From contig CANCQD010000074.1 in the NCBI GenBank assembly GCA_947380285.1, forward strand, positions 1 to 11,952: a DNA stretch of 11,952 nucleotides. Reading direction: 5' to 3'. The notes beneath the pieces were generated by a model, which saw only the letters and a program-made list of their open reading frames with translations, did no database searches and was not told the DNA's origin. Position numbers and translations under genes: made by a program. The first letter of the stretch is position 1. Each line of letters starts with the position of its first letter. Shown here piece by piece: positions 5,741 through 11,952 of this stretch. This DNA is from Burkholderiaceae bacterium. Lineage in GTDB: Bacteria; Pseudomonadota; Gammaproteobacteria; Burkholderiales; Burkholderiaceae.

Positions 5741-6484
5741 TTAATGCTTTTTTTGATAGCGAGTTGGATCACTCAGTTTGGCCTGCTTAAAGCCCTCTTG
5801 TCTTAAGCGACATGACTCACATTCACCACAGGCTTCTCCTAAATCATTTGCCTGATAACAAGATACCGTCTGCGAATAATCTACGCCTAGAGTGCTTCCC
5901 AACTGAATGATTTCAGCTTTGGTGAGGTTGATGATGGGAGCATGCACCCTAAAGCGATTGGCATTATTGATTGCTTCAACGCCAGCTTTGGTGGCTAGAT
6001 TCGCCATTTGCTCAAAAGAGGCTACATATTCTGGTCTGCAATCGGGATAGCCGGAGTAATCAACCGAGTTGGCTCCATAGAAGACATCTAGGCCTCCAAG
6101 AGATTCTGCCCAACCTAATGCGAGTGACAACAAAATCGTATTGCGAGCAGGCACATAGGTAACTGGGATTTCTTGATCTTTACCTGGGGTAATCGGAATT
6201 GCAATTGAGGAATCGGTTAATGCGGATCCACCAAAGCGAGTGAGATCTAAATTAACCACTTCATGACGAGCTACACCAATCTGTTTGGCGATATGTTTTG
6301 CAGCAGCAAGCTCAGAGGAATGCCTTTGCCCATAGCCTACTGAAAGAGCGTAAGGTGTGTACCCAAGATCTTTAGCAAGCGCAAGGACAGTTGTTGAATC
6401 TAGACCGCCAGAAAATAAGATGACTGCGGGGGCGCCCAGTTTGCGGGGTGCTAGTGATTCAAATGCAGCGGACAACTTAGACAT
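5741..6484 (-). CDS. queC: 7-cyano-7-deazaguanine (preQ0) synthase QueC
   Basis: 247 residues. The ATP pyrophosphatase loop SGGLDSTT is at 25-32, and the family blocks GYGQRH (50-55), YVPARNT (110-116), [16 protein letters not shown] (137-152) and the zinc ligands Cys209, Cys219, Cys222 and Cys225 (CGECESC) are all present. The enzyme converts 7-carboxy-7-deazaguanine to preQ0 using ATP and ammonia, a step toward queuosine in tRNA. It follows cpoB by 9 bases, so it is the last gene of the tol-pal transcript or an extension of it. Its ribosome binding site is weak. In several relatives queE sits between cpoB and queC; it is not here. A slightly long N-terminus (about 18 residues before the beta strand) is unremarkable. 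Confidence 0.96.
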   Translation of the reverse strand: MSKLSAAFESLAPRKLGAPAVILFSGGLDSTTVLALAKDLGYTPYALSVGYGQRHSSELAAAKHIAKQIGVARHEVVNLDLTRFGGSALTDSSIAIPITPGKDQEIPVTYVPARNTILLSLALGWAESLGGLDVFYGANSVDYSGYPDCRPEYVASFEQMANLATKAGVEAINNANRFRVHAPIINLTKAEIIQLGSTLGVDYSQTVSCYQANDLGEACGECESCRLRQEGFKQAKLSDPTRYQKKH

Positions 6485-6493
6485 AGTTATGGA

Positions 6494-7225
6494 TTACTTC
6501 GTGCTGGCGATGAGCTGTTGAGCATCTTTGGCTGCTTCGGTGTCTGGATATTTGGCAATAATGTCGCTAAATGTTTTTTTGGCGGCTGCTTTATTACCGC
6601 TTTCCAATTGAGCGTTACCCAAAGTTACCATTGCTGCAGGAATACGTGGATGGTTTGGGTATTTCTTAATCAGATTTTGGAGCTGGCTTATGGCACCTGC
6701 GTAATCCTTGCTGGCATATTTACTGTTAGCACCCCAATACAACGCGAGTGGCAAATAGGGGCTGCTGGAATATTTAGCAGCAAAGGCGGAAAAAGCTTGG
6801 TCAGCCTTTTTCAAATTACCGGCTTGAAATGCCTTCAACGCATCATCGTAAGCTTTTTTCTCACCAGGTTGTACTGTGCCACTAACACCTTCAATGGTGA
6901 TGGTGCGTGGCTCAAAATTGCCTAGGCGTGTATCGAGATCTTGGTAGTACGTTTTCTGGCTAGTGTTGATATCTTCGCCTTGCTTTTCAAGCTCTTCTAC
7001 CTTACCACGCAGTTCCGCATTCTCTGTCTTGAGCTTGTCTATTTGCCCTTGCAACTCAAGCTGGGTGGTGGCTAGCGACTTACGCAAGTCCAAAATAGCC
7101 TTGCGTGCTTCATCATCAGAAAAGAGGGCCCAAGCGCTGTTAGATGTGCCTAAAAAAATGAGAGTGGCACTTAAACAAAACGCTCGTAAGAGCGTTTGTT
7201 TTACTGAGTGAGAAAGCGTCATCAT
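6494..7225 (-). CDS. cpoB: Cell division coordinator CpoB (YbgF), Tol-Pal associated TPR protein
   Basis: 243 residues from ATG 7225, which shares its A with the pal stop (TAATG), so the genes are translationally coupled; ATG 7222 is nearly equivalent. A Sec signal peptide covers 1-33 (LLRAFCLSATLIFLGTSNSA then WA), with cleavage before LFSDDEA. A coiled coil spans about 37-100 with heptad Leu/Ile, then a linker (PRTITIEGVSGTVQPGE) and three tetratricopeptide repeats at about 123-155, 160-190 and 196-228. Family members trimerise in the periplasm, bind TolA and link outer-membrane constriction to septal peptidoglycan synthesis by PBP1B. The frame is open further upstream inside pal, but that extension would bury the signal peptide. 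Confidence 0.94.
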   Translation of the reverse strand: MMTLSHSVKQTLLRAFCLSATLIFLGTSNSAWALFSDDEARKAILDLRKSLATTQLELQGQIDKLKTENAELRGKVEELEKQGEDINTSQKTYYQDLDTRLGNFEPRTITIEGVSGTVQPGEKKAYDDALKAFQAGNLKKADQAFSAFAAKYSSSPYLPLALYWGANSKYASKDYAGAISQLQNLIKKYPNHPRIPAAMVTLGNAQLESGNKAAAKKTFSDIIAKYPDTEAAKDAQQLIASTK

Positions 7226-7731
7226 TAGTTGCTGATGTAAACAATATCGGCGCGGCGATTTTCTGCCCAAGCAGCTTCGTTATCACCATCTGCTTTTGGT
7301 TTTTCTTTGCCAAAGCTTACTGCTTCCATTTGATCATCAGATACACCCATCAAGTTCAATGATTTGCGAACTGCATCTGAACGACGTTGACCGAGCGCTA
7401 AGTTGTATTCAGCAGTGCCGCGTTCATCCGTATTGCCTTGAATGATGATCTTTTGTTTTGGGTTAGCTTTTAAGTAGCTAGCGTGGGTAGATAACATTTT
7501 TTGATATTTGGTTTGAACGGTGTACTCGTCAAAGCCAAAGTAAATGCTCTTCTCGAAAAGTGGGCTACTTGGATCGTTCCAAGGTTGTGAGCCAAACTTT
7601 CCGCTACCGTTGCCGCTACCATTAGCGCCATCGGTATCATCCAATTTAACGCTGGAGCATGCTGCCATGAGAAATGCTGTTGCGCCGATGAGGGCAAATG
7701 TCGCTGCACGACGTGCGATAGAAATCTTCAT
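7225..7731 (-). CDS. pal: Peptidoglycan-associated lipoprotein Pal
   Basis: 168 residues from ATG 7731, with AGGAAAA as ribosome binding site. The lipobox LMAAC ends at Cys25, with Ser26-Ser27 following, so the protein should be lipidated and sorted to the outer membrane. A Gly/Ser/Asn-rich flexible linker (about 36-50) leads to the OmpA-like peptidoglycan-binding domain at about 60-167. This has IYFGFDEYTV (63-72), GNTDERGTAEYNLALGQRRS (99-118) and the terminal ENRRADIVY. It binds peptidoglycan stem peptides and, alternately, TolB. Length and motifs are ordinary. A start 7 codons earlier (7752) would push charged residues ahead of the signal peptide and lacks a site. It is separated from tolB by 132 bases holding a hairpin, so it may have its own message level. 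Confidence 0.96.
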   Translation of the reverse strand: MKISIARRAATFALIGATAFLMAACSSVKLDDTDGANGSGNGSGKFGSQPWNDPSSPLFEKSIYFGFDEYTVQTKYQKMLSTHASYLKANPKQKIIIQGNTDERGTAEYNLALGQRRSDAVRKSLNLMGVSDDQMEAVSFGKEKPKADGDNEAAWAENRRADIVYISN

Positions 7732-7794
7732 GAATTTTCCTTTTTCCTGCAAGCTGAATCTATAAATGAGTCAATAGCTAATATTATGCCCCCA

Positions 7795-7858
7795 AGAGCA
7801 TCAAAAGTGGCTATTTAAGCCCTTAAAGAGGGGCTTGGGTGAGGTTTTGATTGGCTCT
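7795..7858. repeat. Extended imperfect hairpin between tolB and pal
   Basis: Outer arms AGAGC-ATCAAAA (7795-7806) and TTTTGAT-TG-GCTCT (7845-7858) pair over 12 bases with a 2-base bulge. Inside them AAGCCC (7817-7822) pairs with GGGCTT (7831-7836). No uridine run follows on either strand, so it does not look like a simple intrinsic terminator. In the tolB-pal message it could be an mRNA processing or stability element. The complementarity is visible directly; the role is a guess. Confidence 0.55.
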
Positions 7859-7863
7859 GAGTC

Positions 7864-9198
7864 TTAGTCCATAAATGGACCCCAGGACGGCTGACGAACA
7901 TCAGATCCTGGAATGCTGAGTACCTGCTTAGTGTTCCCGTCTACTGAAACGGCCGCGAGGACGCGTTTACCGCCAACTTTGGTGGAATACAGAACGTAGC
8001 GACCATTCGCAGCAAAGGAGGGTGATTCATCACTAGTGCCATCGGTAAGCGCTTGAGCATCACCAGTGGCTAAATTCAGAATGTACAGGCGATAAGCACC
8101 GCCAATGTTAGCGATATACGCTAAATATTTTCCGTCAGGTGAAATGCGCGGTGAGGTTACAAAACCCTGTTTGAATGTAACGCGCTTCACACCTTCAGCT
8201 TGTTCGCCGTCGGCACTCATGCGATAGATTTGTGGATTGCCACCACGATCGCTCGTGAAGTAGATATAGCGACCATCAGAAGAATATTGCGGTTCAGTAT
8301 CAATGGTGTTGCCGCGAGTTAAGCGTTGTAAGCCAGTTCCATCAGCATTGATACCGTAGATTTGTGTATTGCCGTCTTTGGATAATGAGATCGCCAATTT
8401 TTTGCCATCAGGCGACCACGCTGGCGCGCTGTTATTACCCTTTTGATTTGAGAGAGAAATGCGACGACCAGTAGCAAGTTCGTGAACATAAATTACAGGT
8501 TTACGATCTTCGAAAGAAACATAGGCTACTTTCTTGCCATCAGGTGACCATGATGGAGAAATAATAGGCTCGCTACTATTCATGGCATTACGAATGTTTT
8601 GGCCGTCTGCGTCAGAGATCACGAGGCGATAGCGCTTACCATCCTTGATGACATAGGAAAGGCGGGTAGAAAACACGCCGCGTTCACCGAGTAATTTAAA
8701 AATGATGTCATCAGCAATTTTGTGGGCTACTGCACGCAAGTTATCAGCGCTGGAGTTTAGATTTAAGCCACCAAGGCTTTGGGATTTACGAACATCAAAT
8801 AGCTTGTAGTGAATGTCAAATTGATTATTGCCTGTTTGAACAACTGAGCCCACTACCAATGCATCAGCACCACGAGCAGCCCAAGATTTGTAGTTTGGAG
8901 TGCCCTCATCACTTTCAACGGCATTACCGTTCTCAGTATTTTTAAAGTAACCGCTGCGAGCTAAATCTTGACGGATGATCTCTGTGATACCAATGGGTAA
9001 CTTGTTTTCATCTTTAAAACGCATCACTGCGATTGGGTAGAGTGATTGACCAACGCCAGTAATTTCAATATTCATCTGCGCAAGAGCAGGTGTTGCCGTA
9101 CTTACAAAAAGCGTCATGCACAGAGTAAAAACGATCAAGCTAAAAGAATTCAGTTGTGATGCCAGTCTCTGTATCTGTCTTTTCGCGAATCGCAACAT
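7864..9198 (-). CDS. tolB: Tol-Pal system periplasmic protein TolB
   Basis: 444 residues. The signal peptide is 1-40, with cleavage after PALA before QMNIEITG. The mature N-terminus is the segment that contacts TolA in E. coli. An N-terminal alpha/beta domain (about 41-175) contains PIAVMRF, then a six-bladed beta propeller repeats the W-S-P-D-G-x-x-hydrophobic theme: PSWSPDGKKVAYVS, PAWSPDGKKLAIS, PQYSSDGRYIYFTSDRGG, PRISPDGKYLAYI, PSFAANGRYVLYST and a last blade closing with QPSWGPF. It carries the force-dependent switch of Pal between peptidoglycan and the Tol motor. ATG 9198 lies 3 bases past the tolA stop, with AAGGA seven bases upstream. Length and domains are normal. Confidence 0.97.
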   Translation of the reverse strand: MLRFAKRQIQRLASQLNSFSLIVFTLCMTLFVSTATPALAQMNIEITGVGQSLYPIAVMRFKDENKLPIGITEIIRQDLARSGYFKNTENGNAVESDEGTPNYKSWAARGADALVVGSVVQTGNNQFDIHYKLFDVRKSQSLGGLNLNSSADNLRAVAHKIADDIIFKLLGERGVFSTRLSYVIKDGKRYRLVISDADGQNIRNAMNSSEPIISPSWSPDGKKVAYVSFEDRKPVIYVHELATGRRISLSNQKGNNSAPAWSPDGKKLAISLSKDGNTQIYGINADGTGLQRLTRGNTIDTEPQYSSDGRYIYFTSDRGGNPQIYRMSADGEQAEGVKRVTFKQGFVTSPRISPDGKYLAYIANIGGAYRLYILNLATGDAQALTDGTSDESPSFAANGRYVLYSTKVGGKRVLAAVSVDGNTKQVLSIPGSDVRQPSWGPFMD

Positions 9199-9201
9199 GC
9201 A

Positions 9202-10023
9202 TTAATCCTTGGCTTTAAAAGTGAGCTTTACTTCTCGTTGAGGAATTTTGCCATTGTCGTCTTTTGGTAGGCTCTCTGCACGTGAGAGTGCAAGCAATAC
9301 CGCTCGGTCCCACCCAGCATTGCCGCTAGAGGACTGAATGCTAGTGCTCAAAATAGCCCCATCCGGTGCAAGACTTACTAAAATCACGGCAGCCGGATTG
9401 CCGCTTACTGATTCCGGATTAAAGACAATCAATGGCTTGACCTTTTTAATCACTTTATCGGTCCAGCCTGGCGGTGCGTTGCCACCACCACCAACACCGC
9501 TTCCCACACTGCCGCCACTACCACCTTCGGCCCCAGCTGCTGCACGTAAACGTGCTAGTTGATCAGCACGGGCTTTTTCTGCTGCAGCATTGGCTTTGGT
9601 TTCTGCAGGTGATTGCGCTTTAGGAGCCTCAACCTTTTTCGGTTTTTCTGGCTCTTTTTCTTTAGACTTCTCTTTGGGTGGAGGAGGTTTTACAGTCTTA
9701 GGAGTTTCTTTCACCACCTCTTTTTTAGGCGGTTCTTTTTCCAACTTCTTTTTCTTGATGGCGATATCAGCAGCTTCTTCTCTACCTTCGGTTTTGAGTT
9801 CTGGTTCTGGCGGAGTTTCTACTTGCGGAGCTGAGTCCCAGAGTTCCACTTCAACACCCGATGAAGTTGTATTGTTCCAGCTAATGCCGATCACCAAAAA
9901 GGCGAGTAAACCTATGTGAGCTATTAGTGAGAAAGTAAACGCACGCTTCGTACTTTCAGATTTGGTATAGCGTCCTCGCTTGAATGGCGAGAAGGACGAC
10001 TGAAAAGTAGGGGCGCTATTCAT
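9202..10023 (-). CDS. tolA: Tol-Pal system protein TolA (inner-membrane spanning energy transducer)
   Basis: 273 residues, clearly shorter than E. coli TolA (421). The cytoplasmic N-terminus is 1-27. One membrane helix at 28-49 (AFTFSLIAHIGLLAFLVIGI) contains the Ser-x3-His region that couples to TolQR. A periplasmic Lys/Glu/Pro-rich stalk runs from about 63 to 160, with a Pro-Pro-Pro-Pro run at 113-116. A Gly/Ser hinge lies at 165-181 and a TolA C-terminal domain at about 185-273, starting PPGWTDKVIKKVKP. There is no cysteine anywhere, so the disulfide known in the E. coli C-terminal domain is absent. The stalk has more Pro and less Ala than the E. coli helical stalk. Uses the proton-driven TolQR motor to pull on TolB-Pal. 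The start follows tolR by 26 bases. Confidence 0.92.
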   Translation of the reverse strand: MNSAPTFQSSFSPFKRGRYTKSESTKRAFTFSLIAHIGLLAFLVIGISWNNTTSSGVEVELWDSAPQVETPPEPELKTEGREEAADIAIKKKKLEKEPPKKEVVKETPKTVKPPPPKEKSKEKEPEKPKKVEAPKAQSPAETKANAAAEKARADQLARLRAAAGAEGGSGGSVGSGVGGGGNAPPGWTDKVIKKVKPLIVFNPESVSGNPAAVILVSLAPDGAILSTSIQSSSGNAGWDRAVLLALSRAESLPKDDNGKIPQREVKLTFKAKD

Positions 10024-10049
10024 GAGTAATGAGAGCTAGCTGCTAGACC

Positions 10050-10469
10050 TTATTGGGTCTTGACCGCAAGGCCAACACGCTTCACACCATTCTCTTTGAG
10101 TTTGGACATGACTTCCATCACTGTTTCATATTTAATGGATTTATCAGCTGCAATCACAATCGGTTGATCAACAGATTTTTCTGCTTGCGATCTTGCAAAG
10201 GCGCCGAGTTCAAATTTATTGAGAGTTTGTACTGGGTCACCATCTTTACGTACGATGACATTTTCATTGGCATCAATCGTTAAAAAGACAGGTGGCAATG
10301 ATTGCACTTTCGCCCCGCCAACGGTTGGCAAATTGACAACGCCAGGATTCACCATTGGTGCAGTGACCATGAAGATCACTAGCAACACCAACATCACATC
10401 AATGTAAGGAACGACATTGATGTCGGACATTGCCCGGCGTTTGTTTTTACGTAATGAAGATCCGGCCAT
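10050..10469 (-). CDS. tolR: Tol-Pal system protein TolR (ExbD family)
   Basis: 139 residues. A short basic cytoplasmic N-terminus leads into the membrane helix PYIDVMLVLLVIFMVTAPM (21-39), in which Asp24 is the proton-carrying acid of the TolR/ExbD family. The periplasmic domain follows (about 45-139), with VVNLPTVGG, QPIVIAADKSIKYETVMEVM and the terminal VKRVGLAVK strand. Together with TolQ it forms the proton-motive-force-driven stator that energises TolA. It starts 34 bases after tolQ without a strong ribosome binding site; translation after tolQ is probably coupled through the operon. Length is normal. Confidence 0.96.
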   Translation of the reverse strand: MAGSSLRKNKRRAMSDINVVPYIDVMLVLLVIFMVTAPMVNPGVVNLPTVGGAKVQSLPPVFLTIDANENVIVRKDGDPVQTLNKFELGAFARSQAEKSVDQPIVIAADKSIKYETVMEVMSKLKENGVKRVGLAVKTQ

Positions 10470-10503
10470 AATTTTTTGCTTATGAGTTCAGTTGTAGATT
10501 CAA

Positions 10504-11160
10504 CTAGCGTCCTGCAGTTTGACGCTGCAAGATGTTGGTGAACTCTTCGATGAAAGTTTCAAAGCGAATGGAGAGGCGATCTACATCAGTAGCTGCACGG
10601 TTATAGGCAACCACTGCCGGAATTGCTGCAAACAAACCAATCGCAGTTGCAATTAATGCTTCTGCAATACCAGGGGCAACCGCCGATAGGGTGGCATTTT
10701 GAACGTTAGCCAAACCGCGAAAGGAATGCATGATGCCCCAAACGGTCCCAAAGAGGCCGATATAGGGAGAGACTGAGCCCACAGATGCCAAGAACGGCAA
10801 ATTGGCTTCTAAGAGGTCCATTTCGCGCTGGTAGGTGGCTTTCATGGCACGACGGGCGGCGTCAATCTCACGACCCTTTGTGAATTCTTGCATGCCGGCT
10901 TCAAAGATATGCTCCAGAACGGCATCACTGCGGGTATTGCGTTGGGCGGCTTCTAGGAGGGTGTTGAGGTCTCCGCCTGCCCAAAAATCTCGCTCAAAAC
11001 GCTCGGTATCTTGCCGGACCCCCCGCAAAACAGCTGTTTTCTTGAAAATAATGGTCCAAGAGGCTATGGACATGCTCAGCAATAACAACATTACCAACTG
11101 TACTAATAGGCTGGCATTGAGGACTAGAGAGAGGAATGAGAGGTCTTGTGTAGAGGTCAT
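10504..11160 (-). CDS. tolQ: Tol-Pal system protein TolQ (MotA/TolQ/ExbB family)
   Basis: 218 residues with three membrane helices at about 15-37, 125-148 and 163-187. The signature SVGSVSPYIGLFGTVWGIM (126-144) and ALIATAIGLFAAIPAVVAYN (168-187) contain the conserved threonines Thr139 and Thr172 that line the TolR aspartate path. The cytoplasmic loop 40-120 is Arg/Glu-rich. It is the first gene of the leftward cluster; ybgC, which precedes tolQ in many bacteria, is not present, and glyA diverges instead. The 76-base gap to glyA must hold both promoters, but I see no near-consensus pair for either direction. Confidence 0.97.
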   Translation of the reverse strand: MTSTQDLSFLSLVLNASLLVQLVMLLLLSMSIASWTIIFKKTAVLRGVRQDTERFERDFWAGGDLNTLLEAAQRNTRSDAVLEHIFEAGMQEFTKGREIDAARRAMKATYQREMDLLEANLPFLASVGSVSPYIGLFGTVWGIMHSFRGLANVQNATLSAVAPGIAEALIATAIGLFAAIPAVVAYNRAATDVDRLSIRFETFIEEFTNILQRQTAGR

Positions 11161-11236
11161 GATGGATTTTGTATGATGTAGGTTGATTTTACTAAGTTAA
11201 TTCACTCAACAATCCAACTTCTTCAGGATTATTACC

Positions 11237-11952
11237 ATGTTTGACCGCCAGAACACTTTAGCCAAAACCGACCCCCAGTTGTGGGAAGCCATCCAGAACG
11301 AAAATAAGCGTCAAGAAGACCATATCGAGCTCATTGCCTCTGAGAACTACGCCTCACCCGCAGTGATGGCAGCCCAAGGCTCTCAATTAACTAATAAATA
11401 TGCTGAGGGATATCCAGGCAAGCGTTATTACGGTGGTTGTGAATTTGTCGACGTTGCTGAGCAGTTAGCAATTGATCGTGTCAAAGTTCTATATGGTGCT
11501 GAAGCTGCTAACGTTCAACCCCATTGCGGTGCATCTGCTAATCAAGCGGTTTTTTTGGCTTTCTTAAAGCCGGGCGATACCTTTATGGGGATGAGTCTGG
11601 CAGAGGGTGGGCATTTGACTCACGGCATGGCACTCAATATGAGCGGCAAGTGGTTCAACCCTATTTCCTATGGTCTCGATAAAAACGAAGCAATTGACTA
11701 TGAGCAAATGGAGCGTTTGGCACGCGAGCACAAACCTAAATTGATTATTGCTGGTGCATCTGCCTACTCACTTGTAATCGATTGGGAACGCATTGGTAAA
11801 TTAGCAAAAGAGGTTGGCGCGATTTTTATGGTGGACATGGCACATTACTCTGGTCTGATTGCTGCTGGTGTTTATCCAAACCCAGTACCCCATGCTGACA
11901 TCGTGACTTCCACTACGCACAAGAGTTTACGTGGCCCGCGTGGCGGCATCAT
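11237..11952 (+). CDS. glyA: Serine hydroxymethyltransferase (5' part, cut by window end)
   Basis: 238 complete codons are visible and the frame is still open at the edge; the full enzyme is about 415 residues. ATG 11237 has AGGA eight bases upstream and begins M-F-D-R-Q-N-T. The numbering happens to match E. coli GlyA: SENYAS at 35-40, [13 protein letters not shown] at 55-67, His126 in GGHLTHG, Asp200 and His203 in VDMAH, and the PLP-binding Lys229 in [12 protein letters not shown]. It moves a one-carbon unit between serine and tetrahydrofolate. Residues 95-102 read PHCGASAN where E. coli has PHSGSQAN, which touches the PLP phosphate pocket. The same start-to-edge region shows no frameshift. 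Divergent from tolQ. Confidence 0.96.
   Translation, partial: MFDRQNTLAKTDPQLWEAIQNENKRQEDHIELIASENYASPAVMAAQGSQLTNKYAEGYPGKRYYGGCEFVDVAEQLAIDRVKVLYGAEAANVQPHCGASANQAVFLAFLKPGDTFMGMSLAEGGHLTHGMALNMSGKWFNPISYGLDKNEAIDYEQMERLAREHKPKLIIAGASAYSLVIDWERIGKLAKEVGAIFMVDMAHYSGLIAAGVYPNPVPHADIVTSTTHKSLRGPRGGI

Noticed and set aside
6518..6925. A plus-strand 135-codon frame opposite cpoB
   Set aside because: It mirrors the TPR-coding codons of cpoB; composition is Cys/Phe/Trp-rich and not protein-like.
9338..9919. Long plus-strand open frames opposite tolA, rich in Phe, Leu, Ser and Gly
   Set aside because: They are the complement of the Lys/Glu/Pro/Gly-rich tolA stalk codons; no start signals or family pattern.
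11161..11236. Divergent promoters for tolQ and glyA, including TATGAT at 11172 and a TAAAAT on the minus strand
   Set aside because: No -35 hexamer at a suitable distance matches either box; listing them would be guessing.

Overview
The window looks like chromosomal DNA of a Burkholderiales betaproteobacterium with moderate G+C. Protein flavour and gene content would suit Polynucleobacter or a close relative, but this assignment is made from memory of protein families and not from a database search. It is mostly conserved housekeeping DNA with two accessory-looking stretches: a run of small prepilin-like genes and a toxin-antitoxin locus.

Left part (1-4850), riboflavin synthesis plus pseudopilins. 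A ribB-type gene fused to a degenerate GTP cyclohydrolase II domain (RibBX-like) reads leftward, and a probable ribH starts at the very left edge. Divergent from it are four short type IV prepilin-like genes (PilV-, PilW-, PilX- and FimT/GspH-like). They run with gaps or overlaps of a few bases to tens of bases straight into ribD and ribE (riboflavin synthase). RibBX (ribulose 5-phosphate to 3,4-dihydroxy-2-butanone 4-phosphate), RibD, RibH and RibE cover the pathway except for GTP cyclohydrolase II, whose metal site is missing here, so a separate ribA should exist elsewhere.

Middle (4851-5740), accessory insert. It holds an apparent 49-codon antitoxin-like remnant on the minus strand, followed by a complete HigB toxin / HigA antitoxin pair on the plus strand. 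A near-consensus promoter has its -35/-10 spacer filled by a perfect inverted repeat. The toxin starts with GTG, has no ribosome binding site and lies at the predicted transcript start. The antitoxin has ATG and a strong GGAGG.

Right part (5741-11160), a leftward cluster transcribed tolQ-tolR-tolA-tolB-pal-cpoB-queC. This is the Tol-Pal envelope constriction system with its periplasmic partner CpoB, followed by queC for preQ0/queuosine synthesis. An extended imperfect hairpin lies between tolB and pal. At the right edge, divergent from tolQ, is the 5' two-thirds of glyA (serine hydroxymethyltransferase), cut by the window end.

No RNA genes, CRISPR arrays, insertion sequences or phage genes were recognised. 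No stretch of more than 300 bases lacks a gene. The strongest candidates for a second look are the minor-pilin genes whose only usable starts sit at the mature pilin N-terminus, the compact higBA control region with its neighbouring antitoxin remnant, and the RibBX domain decay.
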